The notes beneath the pieces are model-generated. The model had not been told where the DNA came from. It ran no database searches and saw nothing but the letters and a program-made list of their open reading frames with translations. The position numbers and the translations under genes are program-made. Shown here piece by piece: positions 1 to 10,280 of a stretch of DNA of 36,028 nucleotides (position 1 is its first letter; each line of letters begins with the position of its first letter). Origin of the DNA: Apostichopus parvimensis (taxonomy: Eukaryota > Echinodermata > Holothuroidea > Aspidochirotida > Stichopodidae); contig KN883845.1 in the NCBI GenBank assembly GCA_000934455.1, positions 174,451 to 210,478 of the forward strand, written 5' to 3'.

Positions 1-432
1 CTAGGCTTTAGGCCTAGCTACCAGACATTCATCCCGAAACACCAGGAAATTGGCTTGATAGCTTGAGATAATTACCCTAGTATTATTCCTTGCATTCATA
101 CTGACCTTTTCAGTCTTTTTTCTGACTGTTTGTACGTGTATTTGAGCTGTTTTCACTGGAAAACTAATTACGAATCCACCGTACGTTCATTCCGTGATTG
201 CGCAATGTAGTAAAATGCCACAGACTTACCATATACCCATGCTTTGAAAAATCTGCTGTAAAATCTTCTACAATTGGCCTATGCTTAACTGGCTACAGAT
301 GAGAAAGCTCTACTTTTTTTCAGGCTTTTGGGGGGGGGGCCTGGGTTACGGAGCTAGAATGTTGTTGAAATTGATCGCCTGTTTTGTTGGATCATCCGAC
401 ATTGGGATTCAAAGGGTTTTAAATATTCAGTT
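1..432. other. No supported gene; G10 tract
   Basis: Nothing coding is convincing here. A short open frame at 281-511 crosses a run of ten G (330-339) and has no recognisable motif or splice context, so it is treated as chance. Confidence 0.6.
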
Positions 433-440
433 ATGCACCA

Positions 441-635
441 AAGCGGCGGCCATTCTGAATTTATGCAAATTAAGTGTCAACTCTGACCCAATGATACAAC
501 TATTATTATAATTGCATTCTTTGACCTTACAAACAAGGGTATAAACACAAGAAGAAAGTCTGTACGACCCTTAAATCTTGTGTTTTGCACAAAAATCATC
601 AAAATGTCGGGCATTTTGAATTTATGCAAATAAGG
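441..635. repeat. Diverged direct repeat pair containing ATGCAAAT
   Basis: Two related stretches, 441-474 and 601-635, lie about 160 bases apart. Both read roughly GGCATTTTGAATTTATGCAAAT and then diverge. Each carries the octamer ATGCAAAT. The pair looks like two pieces of a dispersed non-coding repeat; no open frame spans them. A regulatory role is only a possibility. Confidence 0.45.
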
Positions 636-832
636 CATGCTTCTCTTCAAATTTAGGTTAGGGACCAGACTTTCTGTAATCAGCGTAAAATTTCACTTTA
701 GAAGAACCATTTCAATTGCTTCTACTCAACAATGCCTTCGACAAGTTTCTTTATGAGAAATGGAACCAGTCTATCATGTAAACCACATGAATAAATAGAT
801 CTCATTCTTTTGATCTCGATTTGCATTTATTC

Positions 833-1680
833 GTTACGATGCCGAAGGCCGAGTAACCTATGCGATCAAGTTGGCGTGTGTATGTCTGGACATGTTTTGC
901 AGCAGGTCCGAGGACTTGAACAAAGGAATTCCAAGTCCTTGGAAGTCGAATTCAATAGGAACAAAAGGTCCTCGGACATTTCGCAAAATGGTTAGGGTAT
1001 TTTCAGGTTAGCGCGCGGACAAAGGAAATTACAATGGAGTCCTCGGAAAACCCACCTGTGTATGTGTGTATGTCATGTGACAGCTACTCGTAAACACGAT
1101 ATCTTAACAACGACATCTTAGATCAATGCCATATTGGACCGGTAGAGGCACCATGATGTGTAAATGGTCCCTATTGTTTTTGTTCTCCATGACATGAATA
1201 TTAATAAGTGGGCGGGGTTTAAAGTAAAATTCTTAAAATGTCAATATCTTCGCAATGGTATGTCCGATCTGCTTGATACTTGGTATGGTGATGTAAGTTG
1301 ATGAGTGGTACATTGTCACATGATCATGAAATTTCATCTAATTAATATTCATGAGTAGGTGGGGCTTAATCCTTAATTGCTAGAAATAGCTGGTAAACAC
1401 AAAATGTTACAAATTAAATGTTGAATTACTGTAATTTTTAACTGGTACATGCTCCATGATTAGTAGATGTGCCCTATTGTTTTTGTTGTGCATGACATGA
1501 ATATTAATGAGTAGGCAGCAATTCAAGTGAAATTCTTCAAATTTCATTTACTTTGCAATGGTATAACCGATCATCTTCATACTTTGTAGATTGGTCATGG
1601 TGGATAATGATAGTTACATTTCCATTTGAAAATAACATGTAACCTCATTAATATTCATGTGTTTCTGGGCCATATAGCAT
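833..1680 (+). repeat. Dispersed repeat, two adjoining diverged copies
   Basis: The first 30 bases (833-862, beginning GTTACGATGCCGAAGG) are identical to 7582-7611, so this is a dispersed family. Downstream the copies share CTATTGTTTTTGTT, a block ending in ATGAATATTAATGAGT with a GTGGGCGGGG-like tail, AAGTAAAATTCTTAAAATGT, and a CATACTTGGTATGGTGATG-like block. After about 1377 a second diverged copy of the same blocks begins. An extra stretch at about 884-1056 carries inverted TCCGAGGAC/GTCCTCGGA words and is absent from the copy at 7582. No open reading frame runs through it, so it is probably non-autonomous. Confidence 0.65.
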
Positions 1681-1867
1681 TTGTTCTCCCTCATTCCTAA
1701 ACTTCTGTCATTCGTCAAATATCTCCTCCTTTTACAATGACACCTTTTCCCGGGAGCTGCTGCTCTTATCTGTAATAGTTTTGGTTTTCTAAAACCACTT
1801 ACTTACATAGCCAGCCAGGCCAGTCATTAAAGGAGCAGTCCAGTGAAAAATTTAACTGGACTGAAAA

Positions 1868-1990
1868 AAAGTAACCTATGCAATTAAGTTGACATATGTG
1901 TATGTTGTGATGAGTTGGCATGTTTGTATGTTGTGATGACGTGGGTTTATGTGTACATGTATGTGTATGTTGCATAAATAGCTGGCTCAG
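1868..1990 (+). repeat. Fragment of the same dispersed repeat
   Basis: It begins GTAACCTATGCAATTAAGTT, matching the start of the copies at 850 and 7600, and continues into a TGTGTATGTTGTGATGA-rich tail present twice in tandem. It is truncated relative to those copies. Confidence 0.45.
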
Positions 1991-2230
1991 ACGATTAAAG
2001 GGATAGTCTATAGTGAAAATAGGAAATGAACTAAATAATCTGGTATTACATTACATAGAGTATAGGGAAATCTTATGTGAGTGGGGTATGATTAAATACT
2101 TTAGATAAAAGTAAATATAGCCTTACTTTTATAATGGAAGAAATTGCTGAGGATCAACTCTTTGTTTCCAAACAACATTACAGCCACTGTTAACCTTCTT
2201 CATGAGGGCCAACAACAGATTGATATCTGT

Positions 2231-2259
2231 GTCTCGCCATGCTATGCTAAGGGCGAGAC
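2231..2259. repeat. Small hairpin, GTCTCGCC/GGCGAGAC
   Basis: There is a perfect 8-base stem at 2231-2238 and 2252-2259 with a 13-base loop. It is short and may be chance or the tip of a mobile-element end. Confidence 0.35.
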
Positions 2260-2514
2260 CAATATGTTATTGCTGAGTTAATATTATGCAAAAAGATCAC
2301 TGTAGTGCAAATAAATCGTTTGAAGAAAATTATATGTGCTGCTTTCTTATACTACAATGTTTTAATGCATGTGTGCAACTTTGTTATAAATCATGGAATT
2401 TCTTGTTTTCCTACTTCTTTCCCAATACAAAATATAGTTTACTACTACTAAGGCTGTTTTTTTAAGTAAAGTATTTATTTTGATATGTTCAACTTTTATT
2501 TTTACTTCTTTCAG

Positions 2515-2582
2515 CTCAAAGATGTGGAATCAAATCACTCCTGAAAGCCATTAGGGGGCCAGCCAAGAAAGGGAGGGGAAAG
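2515..2582 (+). CDS. Possible small exon (unrecognised)
   Basis: A pyrimidine-rich tract ends in TTTCAG at 2514 and a donor-like AAG|GTGAGG follows at 2583, bounding 68 bases. One frame is open throughout and ends in codon phase 0. It encodes a basic peptide containing KSLLKAIRGPAKKGRGK. It could be an upstream exon of the HECT-like gene that continues at 4177, because a phase-0 AG exists at 4187-4188. That link rests only on splice-like borders and phase. I do not recognise the peptide. Confidence 0.3.
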
Positions 2583-3439
2583 GTGAGGATAAACCTAAAT
2601 TAAAAATAAGAAAATAAGAAGGCAAGAAAGAGAAACGAAGCAGGCTATGAACTTGAAAGTAGGTAAACAAGGTAAGGGGATATTGTGGGAGCTCAGCACT
2701 AAAAGGGCACCAAGGCAAATGCATCTGCATTCCTGATGTTAGGTATATATGTCATGAAGACGGTGTGTGTATGGGACTGATCGATGAGCCATAATGGATT
2801 AGTCTGATGCTTAAGCTGTCCATAGCCAACCTATTCATTTTGTACGTCATTTGGGGTAAAATATTGAAGAAACTTCATCTGGTTAACTCGATGGGGAAAA
2901 CATGCATGAATCTCATACTTTGTGTGTAATGTGCCCATGTAGAGGGTAGATGAACCCTGCCAATTTTATAAGGGGTCAAATGTCATTTGAAGTCAATAGA
3001 GGTCAAATACTGAAAAACATAGTTGGTGTTTGTGTGTGTCAAGGCTTGGGTGAAATAATTTTCTTCAATTCTAATTCCACTAAAAGTTTTGGCCACATAC
3101 ACCTGTACACATAACAGCTAGCTGGTGGAGCTTTTTTGACAGTGCCCCAAGTATCTATCTATCTATTAGTACTTCCTTTGTTATAGTACATATAGGCTAC
3201 AGGGCAACATGAAGGCACATGTTTGTAACTATGAAATGATATGGCACATGAAATATTTGAACATTTCTGAAAATGGAATTTGTCATGCTTTGTTTTATGG
3301 GTAAATTGAGGGAGTACCCAACTAAATAACACCTGCATAGAAGTTGTTTTCCAGATTTTATTGAGCGACGTTATTATTGTATTTGCGACAATTATATGTC
3401 ACACAAATATTGGCTGGCTAGATGGCTGGCTACAGGGGC
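2583..3439. other. No gene seen; short TATC repeat
   Basis: AT-rich non-coding sequence. A short TATC run lies at about 3151-3167. No splice-bounded open frame was found. Confidence 0.6.
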
Positions 3440-3560
3440 TGAATGTGAAACCCACCTGAGTGTGTATGTGTGTTTGTGATGCCTGCTTGTATTATATCTC
3501 CAAAACACATGATGGATGTCATACTTATACAGTAGATGCTACATGTGTAGATCTATGGTT
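3440..3560 (+). repeat. Probable fragment of the dispersed repeat
   Basis: The words AACCCACCTG and TGTGTATGTGTGT followed by a GTGATG-like stretch parallel those at 1050-1080 in the first copy. The match is short and loses similarity quickly, so membership is tentative. Confidence 0.3.
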
Positions 3561-4160
3561 CAGCCATGGAAAAATTCCAGTTCCTGTTCATTTCCTTTAC
3601 ACTTTGTGTAGGCAAAATGAAATGATAAAGTGTTTGTTTTGTTTCTGCTGAGCTACATGGCAAGAGAGGCTATGGCACAGTCTAGGAATTGCTCCTAATG
3701 CATGACAGGGTTCTGTTTTTAACAGAAAACAATGAAACTGGAAATAACTAGTTTCTTCAAGTTTCTCCTGAAGAAACTAAATTACTGTTCGGAAACAATT
3801 CATCATATTGCTGTAGGGTTCTTACAGTTTTAGCAGGTGAAGGGTTACTGGGCCAATGAAAAATTGTCAGTTAATCGGTTATAATTACAAGCCCATTGTA
3901 AGGGAGAATGTCTTCATTTAGTTTCCTTAATATAACTCCATACGATTCATGATATGACACCACATACTTTGCAAAACTGCATTTACACATGACTTCATAT
4001 CTAACAGGATTGTGAATAGTATTGAAGTAAGAGAGTAGTAATATGGAATCATAAAAATACAATAATATCAGAAAGAAGAACTGTTGGAGCTTTTTTGAGA
4101 TCCGTAGCTTGTACAAGCAACATGGCAACATGGGATTTCATAATAGCACCTCATCCTCAT
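3561..4160. other. No gene seen
   Basis: AT-rich sequence with short overlapping open frames on both strands. None has a recognisable motif. Confidence 0.55.
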
Positions 4161-4176
4161 TTTGTTTACTTTCATG

Positions 4177-4550
4177 ATGGACGTAAAGACAGCACCAAAC
4201 ATTGTGAAGAACAAGAGGAACGTTATGCTAAGCTGGCTCCATGCAACTGGTGTATGCGCAGGGCTAACACAAGTTCGTCTCAAACAGGGTGGCGGGACAA
4301 GGAACCTGTCATTTCAACTAGATGCAGGATACAAGGAAGTATTGCAGAAATCTTGTGACCTATTTTTTCCTAATGGAAAATCCTGAAACCATTGCCCTTT
4401 CAGCGATATGGATGTAGGGCTGGCCAAATTTGACCATTCACAAATTCGCGAACAACTACACAATGGCAAAGCATTCAGCATAAAAGAGTATCAAAAGATG
4501 ACTGGATTGAGCGTGATACGCCTCTACTTAACAACCAAACCCAAGCTGAT
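4177..4550 (+). pseudogene. N-terminal exon of HECT/G2E3-like gene, with in-frame stop
   Basis: The plus-strand frame reads RLKQGGGTRNL, then KSCDLFFPNGKS, a TGA at 4384-4386, and in the same frame SDMDVGLAKFDHSQIREQL and MTGLSVIRLYLTTK. This order (QVR-x-GGGTR, DLFFPNGKS, then a stretch ending in RLYLxTK) matches, from memory, the N-terminal region of uncharacterised animal proteins that often carry a C-terminal HECT-like domain. The exon ends at a good donor (CTGAT|GTGAGT) in phase 2, which fits the acceptor at 6608. The start is uncertain: ATG 4177 and 4162 are both in frame, and a phase-0 AG at 4188 would make this an internal exon. The in-frame TGA makes it a probable pseudogene unless it is a sequencing error. 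The family call is from memory. Confidence 0.55.
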
Positions 4551-5200
4551 GTGAGTATTTTTGTAGACTTAATTACCACTTTGCTTTCACAGAATATTGT
4601 TGTTGTTGCCATTGAGTTAATTATTCTTTTAGCTCCAGTTTCTGTGATTTATATAGTTTAGGGTATATTTTTCCCTGTAGAGACTACAGGTAGATTTTAC
4701 TACTAAGATCTAGTGTGTTTGCAGCAGTAGCGGCACCAGACTAGATCTGGGAGGGGGAAAGCAGGGGGGAGGGGTGAACTGAAAATTTGGGGGCAAACAT
4801 TTTTTGTCAGTTGCAATTTATTGTATGGTTAAAGTGGGGGAGGGTGTTGCTCCCCTCCCTGTTGGGATTGTTTACAACTAAAATGATTTAGATGCAAAAT
4901 TGAAATATTTTTTAAAGAAATTTAACCTCAAAATATTGTATTTCATTGTAAGCACTAATATTTTGGACAATGATTACAAAATCTGGGGGCAAGTTAAGAA
5001 TCAAACATGTGCCATATATGGGAGCAGACAACAGTCAGCCTTTACTATAGGCCCTATATAACTTTCAATATTGCATTGCAATTTCTGCCGCCTTGCAGGT
5101 CTTTTCCCCCTTGGGAGGTCCTGGGGAGGGGGTGTCCCCAGCATATTGTTTGCTGATCTTTCGTTCAGACTAAAATTATAATTGATGCAGTTCACTGAGC
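4551..5200. other. Intron sequence, no gene
   Basis: This begins the inferred intron 4551-6607. A G/A-rich stretch near 4745-4850 and a C-rich block near 5100-5140 are low-complexity. No coding signal was found. Confidence 0.5.
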
Positions 5201-5209
5201 TGCGGTCCT

Positions 5210-5900
5210 GCAAAAAAAGTAATAATGAGAGAAAACCAGCAAATAATAGTTAAGCAGGTAACTACTAAAATCATTACTGTAATAAAGTGAGTGGCTGTGA
5301 TGTTTTGAACCTAGCAGGACCTTTATCGGAGGCAAACTGATAAAAAACATAAGGTACATATTAAGGACACAGTACAGATAAGGTACACAACATAAAAAGG
5401 GAGGAAAAGAGTTGAGGGGTGCGATGACAAGGGAGGCAAGAGGGATTACAGGCAAGGAAGGATCAACTGTGAAATAGGAGGAAAAGGACGTAAGTCTGTG
5501 GTTAAGAACTGAGGAGAGAGCAAAAGAAAAAAATGGGGGAAGTGAGAACACAGGTGGTTCTAGAGAGTCAGTCATTGCCTACTTGGATGTTGAGTCCATG
5601 GGGCTGGGTGGTGCTAAGTCGTTGCATCCAAAGTATCTCCCTGTTGAGATGCACTAAATCAGCTTGGTTACCTAGGGATTCAATGCCCTGTAGGATCATA
5701 ACAGTGATGATAGTGTGGTTAGGTTGAAATGTAGGCCTACCTGCGTTTCACTTTTATTGGTTTTGACAGTCGACATATGGCTGTAGATCAGATAGAAATG
5801 CTTCTTTAGTGTGGTTATGGTTTCTTTGACATACTGAACTCCACATATTCTACAAGAATTAGATAAATCACATTAGTGGTGGTGCAGGTGATGTGAAGTG
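5210..5900 (-). mobile_element. Penelope-like element, 3' fragment with GIY-YIG end
   Basis: On the minus strand, pieces in more than one frame read NVIYLI, CRICGVQYVKET, STVKTNKSETQVGLHFN and QPNHT, then MILQGIESLG, REILWMQRLSTTQPHGLNI and a TGA at 5568-5570. This is the familiar C-terminal GIY-YIG endonuclease order of Penelope-like retroelements: the VIYLIxCxxC/YVxET start, an HFNxPxH block, and a RExxWxxxL...GLN end. At least one frameshift lies between HFN and QPNHT, and the usual YVGET reads YVKET. Sequence from about 5210 to 5567 has no motif and is probably the 3' untranslated part. The reverse transcriptase is missing. It lies antisense inside the intron of the HECT-like gene. Confidence 0.75.
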
Positions 5901-6607
5901 GCCCTTGTACTAGATATAGCACTAGTTAGAGTGACTGGTGATGAAATCCTTGCAAACTGAAGGCAGTATGCGGTGTTAAAAATGTGATTATTTGTGTTAG
6001 TGATATGACTGATGGGGGAATTTCAGGCCCACTAATTTTATTACTATTTCTCATTCATAGGCTTTTGAGTGGATAAAGCAGTATTTGAACAGCTATTTTA
6101 TTGATTACAAAATTACTGCTCCAAGTCCAAAAGTCTGAAGCTATAATTAATGTCTGTATTTCTCATAAAAGAAAGGTCAAGTGATAGGAACATTTCCAAT
6201 GCGAAAGAACATTTTCCCCTGGAATTATTGTGGAAACAATAAATAAAATAAAAAATCATGTTTGTACTTGTATTACACCAGAACATCATTATATAGCGAA
6301 TGAAAAAAATAGCTAAACTGTGACAAGCTTGACTATAAATGTGAAATGTGCATAGCTTGACATTACTATGATAGTGTGTTTGCCCAAAATCCTAGGCTAA
6401 TGTATGTGCCATAGAATCCTATGTTACACTATAAACATATCTAGATAAAGCATCATTCTGTACAGTTTTAAAGCTACTTTATTGAGATAGTGTGATGGTA
6501 TGTGAGAATGAAAGCATCAATAATCAGCCAAATGACTGGAATGACTTAGCTGTTGTTACAAATACAAACAATAGTTCTTCACCATCATATTTTTTCATAA
6601 TTTGCAG
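5901..6607. other. Intron sequence, no gene
   Basis: AT-rich. It ends in the acceptor tract TTTTTTCATAATTTGCAG at 6607. No other coding signal was seen. Confidence 0.5.
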
Positions 6608-6755
6608 GGATCATGAAGACGATGAAGAAGAAGAAAGTTCTGCAATCCTAAGTGTAGGTGGAACTCACTCAGCAGGCCCTAACCCAGACATTTCAGGGGA
6701 CATCACAGTCGTGGTTGGCCTACCAAGTGACTTTTCCACAGCAAATTCAAACTGA
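6608..6755 (+). pseudogene. Acidic exon of the HECT/G2E3-like gene (probable)
   Basis: A clear acceptor (CATAATTTGCAG) precedes it. The first base completes the split ATG codon left by the donor at 4550, so splicing 4550 to 6608 keeps the frame. The peptide starts DHEDDEEEESSAIL and is followed by a Ser/Gly/Pro-rich stretch, a typical acidic linker. A TGA ends the frame at 6753-6755; a possible donor AG|GTGGAA near 6656 would splice out before the stop. The phase match is the main evidence. The sequence itself is low complexity. Confidence 0.45.
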
Positions 6756-6824
6756 AACCCACTTAGGAACACCGAAGAACCTCTACTAACTTTGGTGGAC
6801 GTTACTTTGTTATAATATTTACAG

Positions 6825-6871
6825 ACCAATGATCTACCAGATCTCACAGCCACAGCCAGCCGCACTCATAG
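6825..6871 (+). CDS. Possible 47-base exon
   Basis: TAATATTTACAG precedes and CATAG|GTACAG follows. The 47 bases between contain one open frame reading TNDLPDLTATASRTH. It would be a further linker exon of the gene running from 4177 to 9660. Only the splice-like borders support it. Confidence 0.3.
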
Positions 6872-7581
6872 GTACAGTCAGCCTTAATAATGGAATGTAT
6901 TTCATTGCTTGAGTAAAATAGATGTGGATGTGTGGGGCTTTCCCATTTTAATTATAATCCAATCGCTCACTCTCTGCTAGCTGTTTCCAAATGAATAATT
7001 GAAATAAAATATGAACTAATATTTTGTAAATTTTGGCCCCCCAAAACTATGTTTAGGCCCAAACCTATTGGCCAGTACTCACAGACATGCAACTAAAGTA
7101 GCTTACACTTGTAGTAGTCTGTTTAAAGTATTTTGACTATACATGGAACCTATCATGAGCAATGCATATACACAAGTTGCATGAAGCCAGCAGAGCATAA
7201 CAGAGTGGAAGGGCTATTGCATGTGGAAATGAAAATGTTTTTTTTATGGTGAGGGTACAGTGTAAGTTTATACAGTATCTACAATCTTAGTAAAAATTGT
7301 TTGGACACTGTGTATTATTTCATAGGAAATTACGGTAACAAATATTATGGTTAATGTTTCAGTCATTTAACCAACCCACATGTTGTGCAAAGAGTGAATA
7401 ATTGTCACAAACATTGCTGCATCCCTTTTTAAACGAGAAGTTGAGATCATTCATGAGAGAATCACCAACTTTGAACAGGGGAGAGGGTGTGTCCTTAAGA
7501 ATTTTGTCCAAGATGGTAGGTCTGGATTATGTGTTGAGTTTGGTGTTTTATGTATAAATTTCCATTATTTTTATATTTTTG
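6872..7581. other. No supported gene
   Basis: AT-rich. An exon-like stretch at 7439-7515 was considered and not accepted. Confidence 0.5.
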
Positions 7582-8062
7582 GTTACGATGCCGAAGGCCG
7601 AGTAACCTATGTAATCAGGTTAGTGTGTGTGTGTGATGTCACAGCTTGCTTGTAAACACTATATCTGAACAACCACATGTTGAATCAATGTCATATGTAA
7701 CAGATAAATGCACCATGATGAGTAAATGTGTCCTATTGTTTTTGTTGTCCATGATATCAACATTAATAAGTGTTATTAAGAATTTTTAAAGTAAAATTCT
7801 TAAAATGTTAATATTTTTGCAACTATGACTGCAAGATCACCTTCATACTTGGTATGGTGATGTTAGATGAGAGATACAGTGCCACATGAAAATGAAATTT
7901 CACTAATATTCATGAGTGTAACTGTATGCCTGATCAGCTTCATTGTTGGTACAGTTGTCTGGCAGTAAGTACAATATATGTCAGTAATTAATATTAATGA
8001 GTGCAACTGTATGCCTGATCAGCTTCATTCTTGGTACAGTTGTCTGGCAATAAGTACAATAT
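7582..8062 (+). repeat. Dispersed repeat copy with internal tandem duplication
   Basis: The first 30 bases are identical to 833-862, and the following blocks match the first copy in order. The 3' part holds a nearly perfect direct duplication of about 72 bases, 7905-7977 and 7990-8062 (offset 85), containing CTGTATGCCTGATCAGCTTC twice. The copy sits in a probable intron of the HECT-like gene. It has no coding capacity. Confidence 0.65.
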
Positions 8063-8721
8063 CAATATCAGTATTACAATAACAAATTCTGACTTCAATT
8101 ATTTCATAACATCTCATCTGCATCGGAACCACAAAACCTTTGGGTTTTCTTCTTGAAGAAAGAATTGTGTTTTTGGGAAAGGCTAAATTGTGGATGGATG
8201 CAAAATTCCATTTTCCATGTATGGAGCAGGCATACAAGACAACCCAGCAAGAAGATTTCAATACTATTTATGAGCACTTAGTGGACTATATGATTCTGAT
8301 TAATTGGACCTGAACTCTTGACTTGGACTGAACTAGACAAATACAGATGTTCATCTTGCTTTAAAAACCTAATAAATCTAGTACAAGAACTGATGGAGGA
8401 TATGTCATACCTGTTAGCTAGGCTGATACACATATGCTGGTATGCCCTGTTATAATTGTAAAAGAAGTCTATTATTTATTGGGCAGTTAATGGTAATTGT
8501 TTGAATGGGCATACAGAATTAATTGTTATACTATCAGAATTGTTAATATCCCTGTAACCATAAGTGTTATTTTTATTTACAGGTATTACAACATTTTACA
8601 TTAATTATACATGTTGTGGTATTAGTGATATAAATTGTGTTGACATGCCTTAAATTGGGATAGGCATGATAATTCTGGAACAGATGCTCATGCCCATGAT
8701 TTTTGTTCCATTCCAATATAG
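8063..8721. other. No gene seen; probable intron
   Basis: AT-rich sequence ending in a polypyrimidine-like stretch (TTTTTGTTCCATTCC) and AG at 8720-8721, the likely acceptor for the next exon. Confidence 0.5.
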
Positions 8722-9660
8722 ATACATGAAGCTCACTCGGGCAAACATCTTTAAACAGATGATACACTTTTTCAGGGATGAAGATATTGTTGCAGCAGAC
8801 ATTAAATTCTCTTTCTCCCAGGAGAAGGGGGTGGACACTGGTGGAGTCTCCAGAGATGTTTATAGCTGCTTTTGGGCAGAGCCTTTTGAAGTTGCAGCAT
8901 TGGGGGAAACGGAAAGAGTTCCTTATGTGAGATCGGACATGGGGATAGCAGAGTGGACAGCAGTTGGAAGAATTCTACTCAAAGGCTACAAAGATATGGG
9001 CTAACCCCTGACACCCTACTTACATCTTTCAAAAGGTACGTTTCCAGTATTGAGGCAAATATTTTATCTAAGGCTCTTTCCACTTTTGATACATTAAGTG
9101 AAGACGCGGTGGATGGTGTTGGTGAAATTTTGCAGAGGTTTGAGGTAAGATCATTACAGAAGAGTAGCTCAGAAGTACAGCAGATGATTCAAGGAGTTAG
9201 CCATAAAGAATTAATACAAAAACCAAAGTATATATTGGACTGCATGTGAAATACATGCACAGAATTTCTGCAGACGGAATCTTTCAAAAGTTGTGAAAGC
9301 ATTGAAGCATTCTTTCAAGGTCTCAGGCCCACACCAAAGAGAGTTGTGAAACTACTGACTTGTAATCCTGAAAATGCAGCCCAAATGGCATCCTTTGGAT
9401 ACCTTAAGCGGTATATTTACAGTATGGATCCCTCCAAACTCTCATTGTTTTTGAGATTCTGCGCCGGTAGTGATATTGCAAAATTTGGCAAATTAGTTGT
9501 CAACTTTGTTCATCTGTCAGGGGCTGCACGCCGGCCAGTGGCCAGGACATGTGGCCCCACTTTAGATTTACCTTGTACTTATGCTAACTATGCTGAATTC
9601 AGATCAGAATTCTTGCTTCAGATGAAAAGTGGGCAATGGATTACTGCTAGCTTGGTTTAA
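8722..9660 (+). pseudogene. HECT-like domain (G2E3-like), frameshifted
   Basis: Reading from the acceptor at 8721, the frame gives KLTRANIFKQMIHFF, KFSFSQEKGVDTGGVSRDV and WTAVGRILLKGYKDMG, then breaks at a TAA (9002-9004). The next frame continues GLTPDTLLTSFKRYV, passes a TGA at 9247-9249, and runs on to SLFLRFCAGSD and RTCGPTLDLPCTYANYAEF, ending at 9660. The order fits a HECT E3 ligase fold: the GVDxGGxSR block near the start and, near the end, the TCxxxLxLPxY block with the expected catalytic Cys (codon 9550-9552). HECT domains usually span about 350 residues; about 310 remain. One frameshift (about 8995-9003) and one stop make it non-functional as written. It is most likely the 3' end of the gene begun at 4177. 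The family name is recognised from motifs only. Confidence 0.75.
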
Positions 9661-10280
9661 CGTGCTAGACCAGCACGTGGTTCCGAATAATGTGGGTTAT
9701 GATGTATCAGGCAAGCAAGTCCAATGAGTGTGTGTATGTGCATATGTGGTGCATGGGCTCGTAAACAAAATAATAACTCAGCCAAGTATTTAATGGTTAC
9801 TATACTTGGTAGAAAATATGTGGGTGACGGTGAAGAAAATCCTGATTGCTTTTTGAGTGGGTATCCATGCATATTAAGGACTGGGCGGTGTTTAATATAC
9901 GGATATTAAGATTTCAATAACTTTGCAAATCTATGGCAAATTATATGCCAATTGGTATGAAATTGGTAAAGGTACATATTTAATGTCATGAATATTCAAT
10001 AAGGGCACTGTTCAATTTATATTCCCAAAAAATGTGTAAACATGATTAAACAAGACCTAATGTTGGCCATAGCTATGAGGTTATCATTATTGTTTTGCTG
10101 GGTGTTTTTAATATTAATGTTTGGATTGGGCTTGACATCAAATTCTTCAATGTCGATATCTTCACAATCATAAGTATACATTTCTTTGAACTTGGTATGA
10201 TGATGATAGTATAGATTATGGTAGGTGGATGCTTATGTGATCAATCTCAGTAAGTGGGCAGGGCTTAACTATCAGGTATT
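9661..10280 (+). repeat. Diverged copy of the dispersed repeat
   Basis: Directly after the HECT-like frame comes a short hairpin (CGTGCT...AGCACG, 9661-9677). A diverged copy of the repeat blocks follows: GTGTGTGTATGTGCATATG, CTCGTAAACA, TTGGTATGA-like, ATGTCATGAATATTCAATAAG and a final GTGGGCAGGGCTTAA-like block near 10254-10268. Similarity is partial and by eye. Confidence 0.45.

Noticed and set aside
281..511. 76-residue plus-strand open frame
   Set aside because: No motif; it crosses a G10 tract and one of the diverged repeat copies.
5192..5575. 127-residue minus-strand hydrophobic open frame
   Set aside because: It lies in the 3' non-coding part of the Penelope-like fragment, out of the protein's motif order and of low complexity.
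7439..7515. Exon-like stretch ending GATG|GTAGGT before the HECT-like region
   Set aside because: Its 3' phase (1) does not match the phase needed at 8722 (2), and the acceptor is poor.
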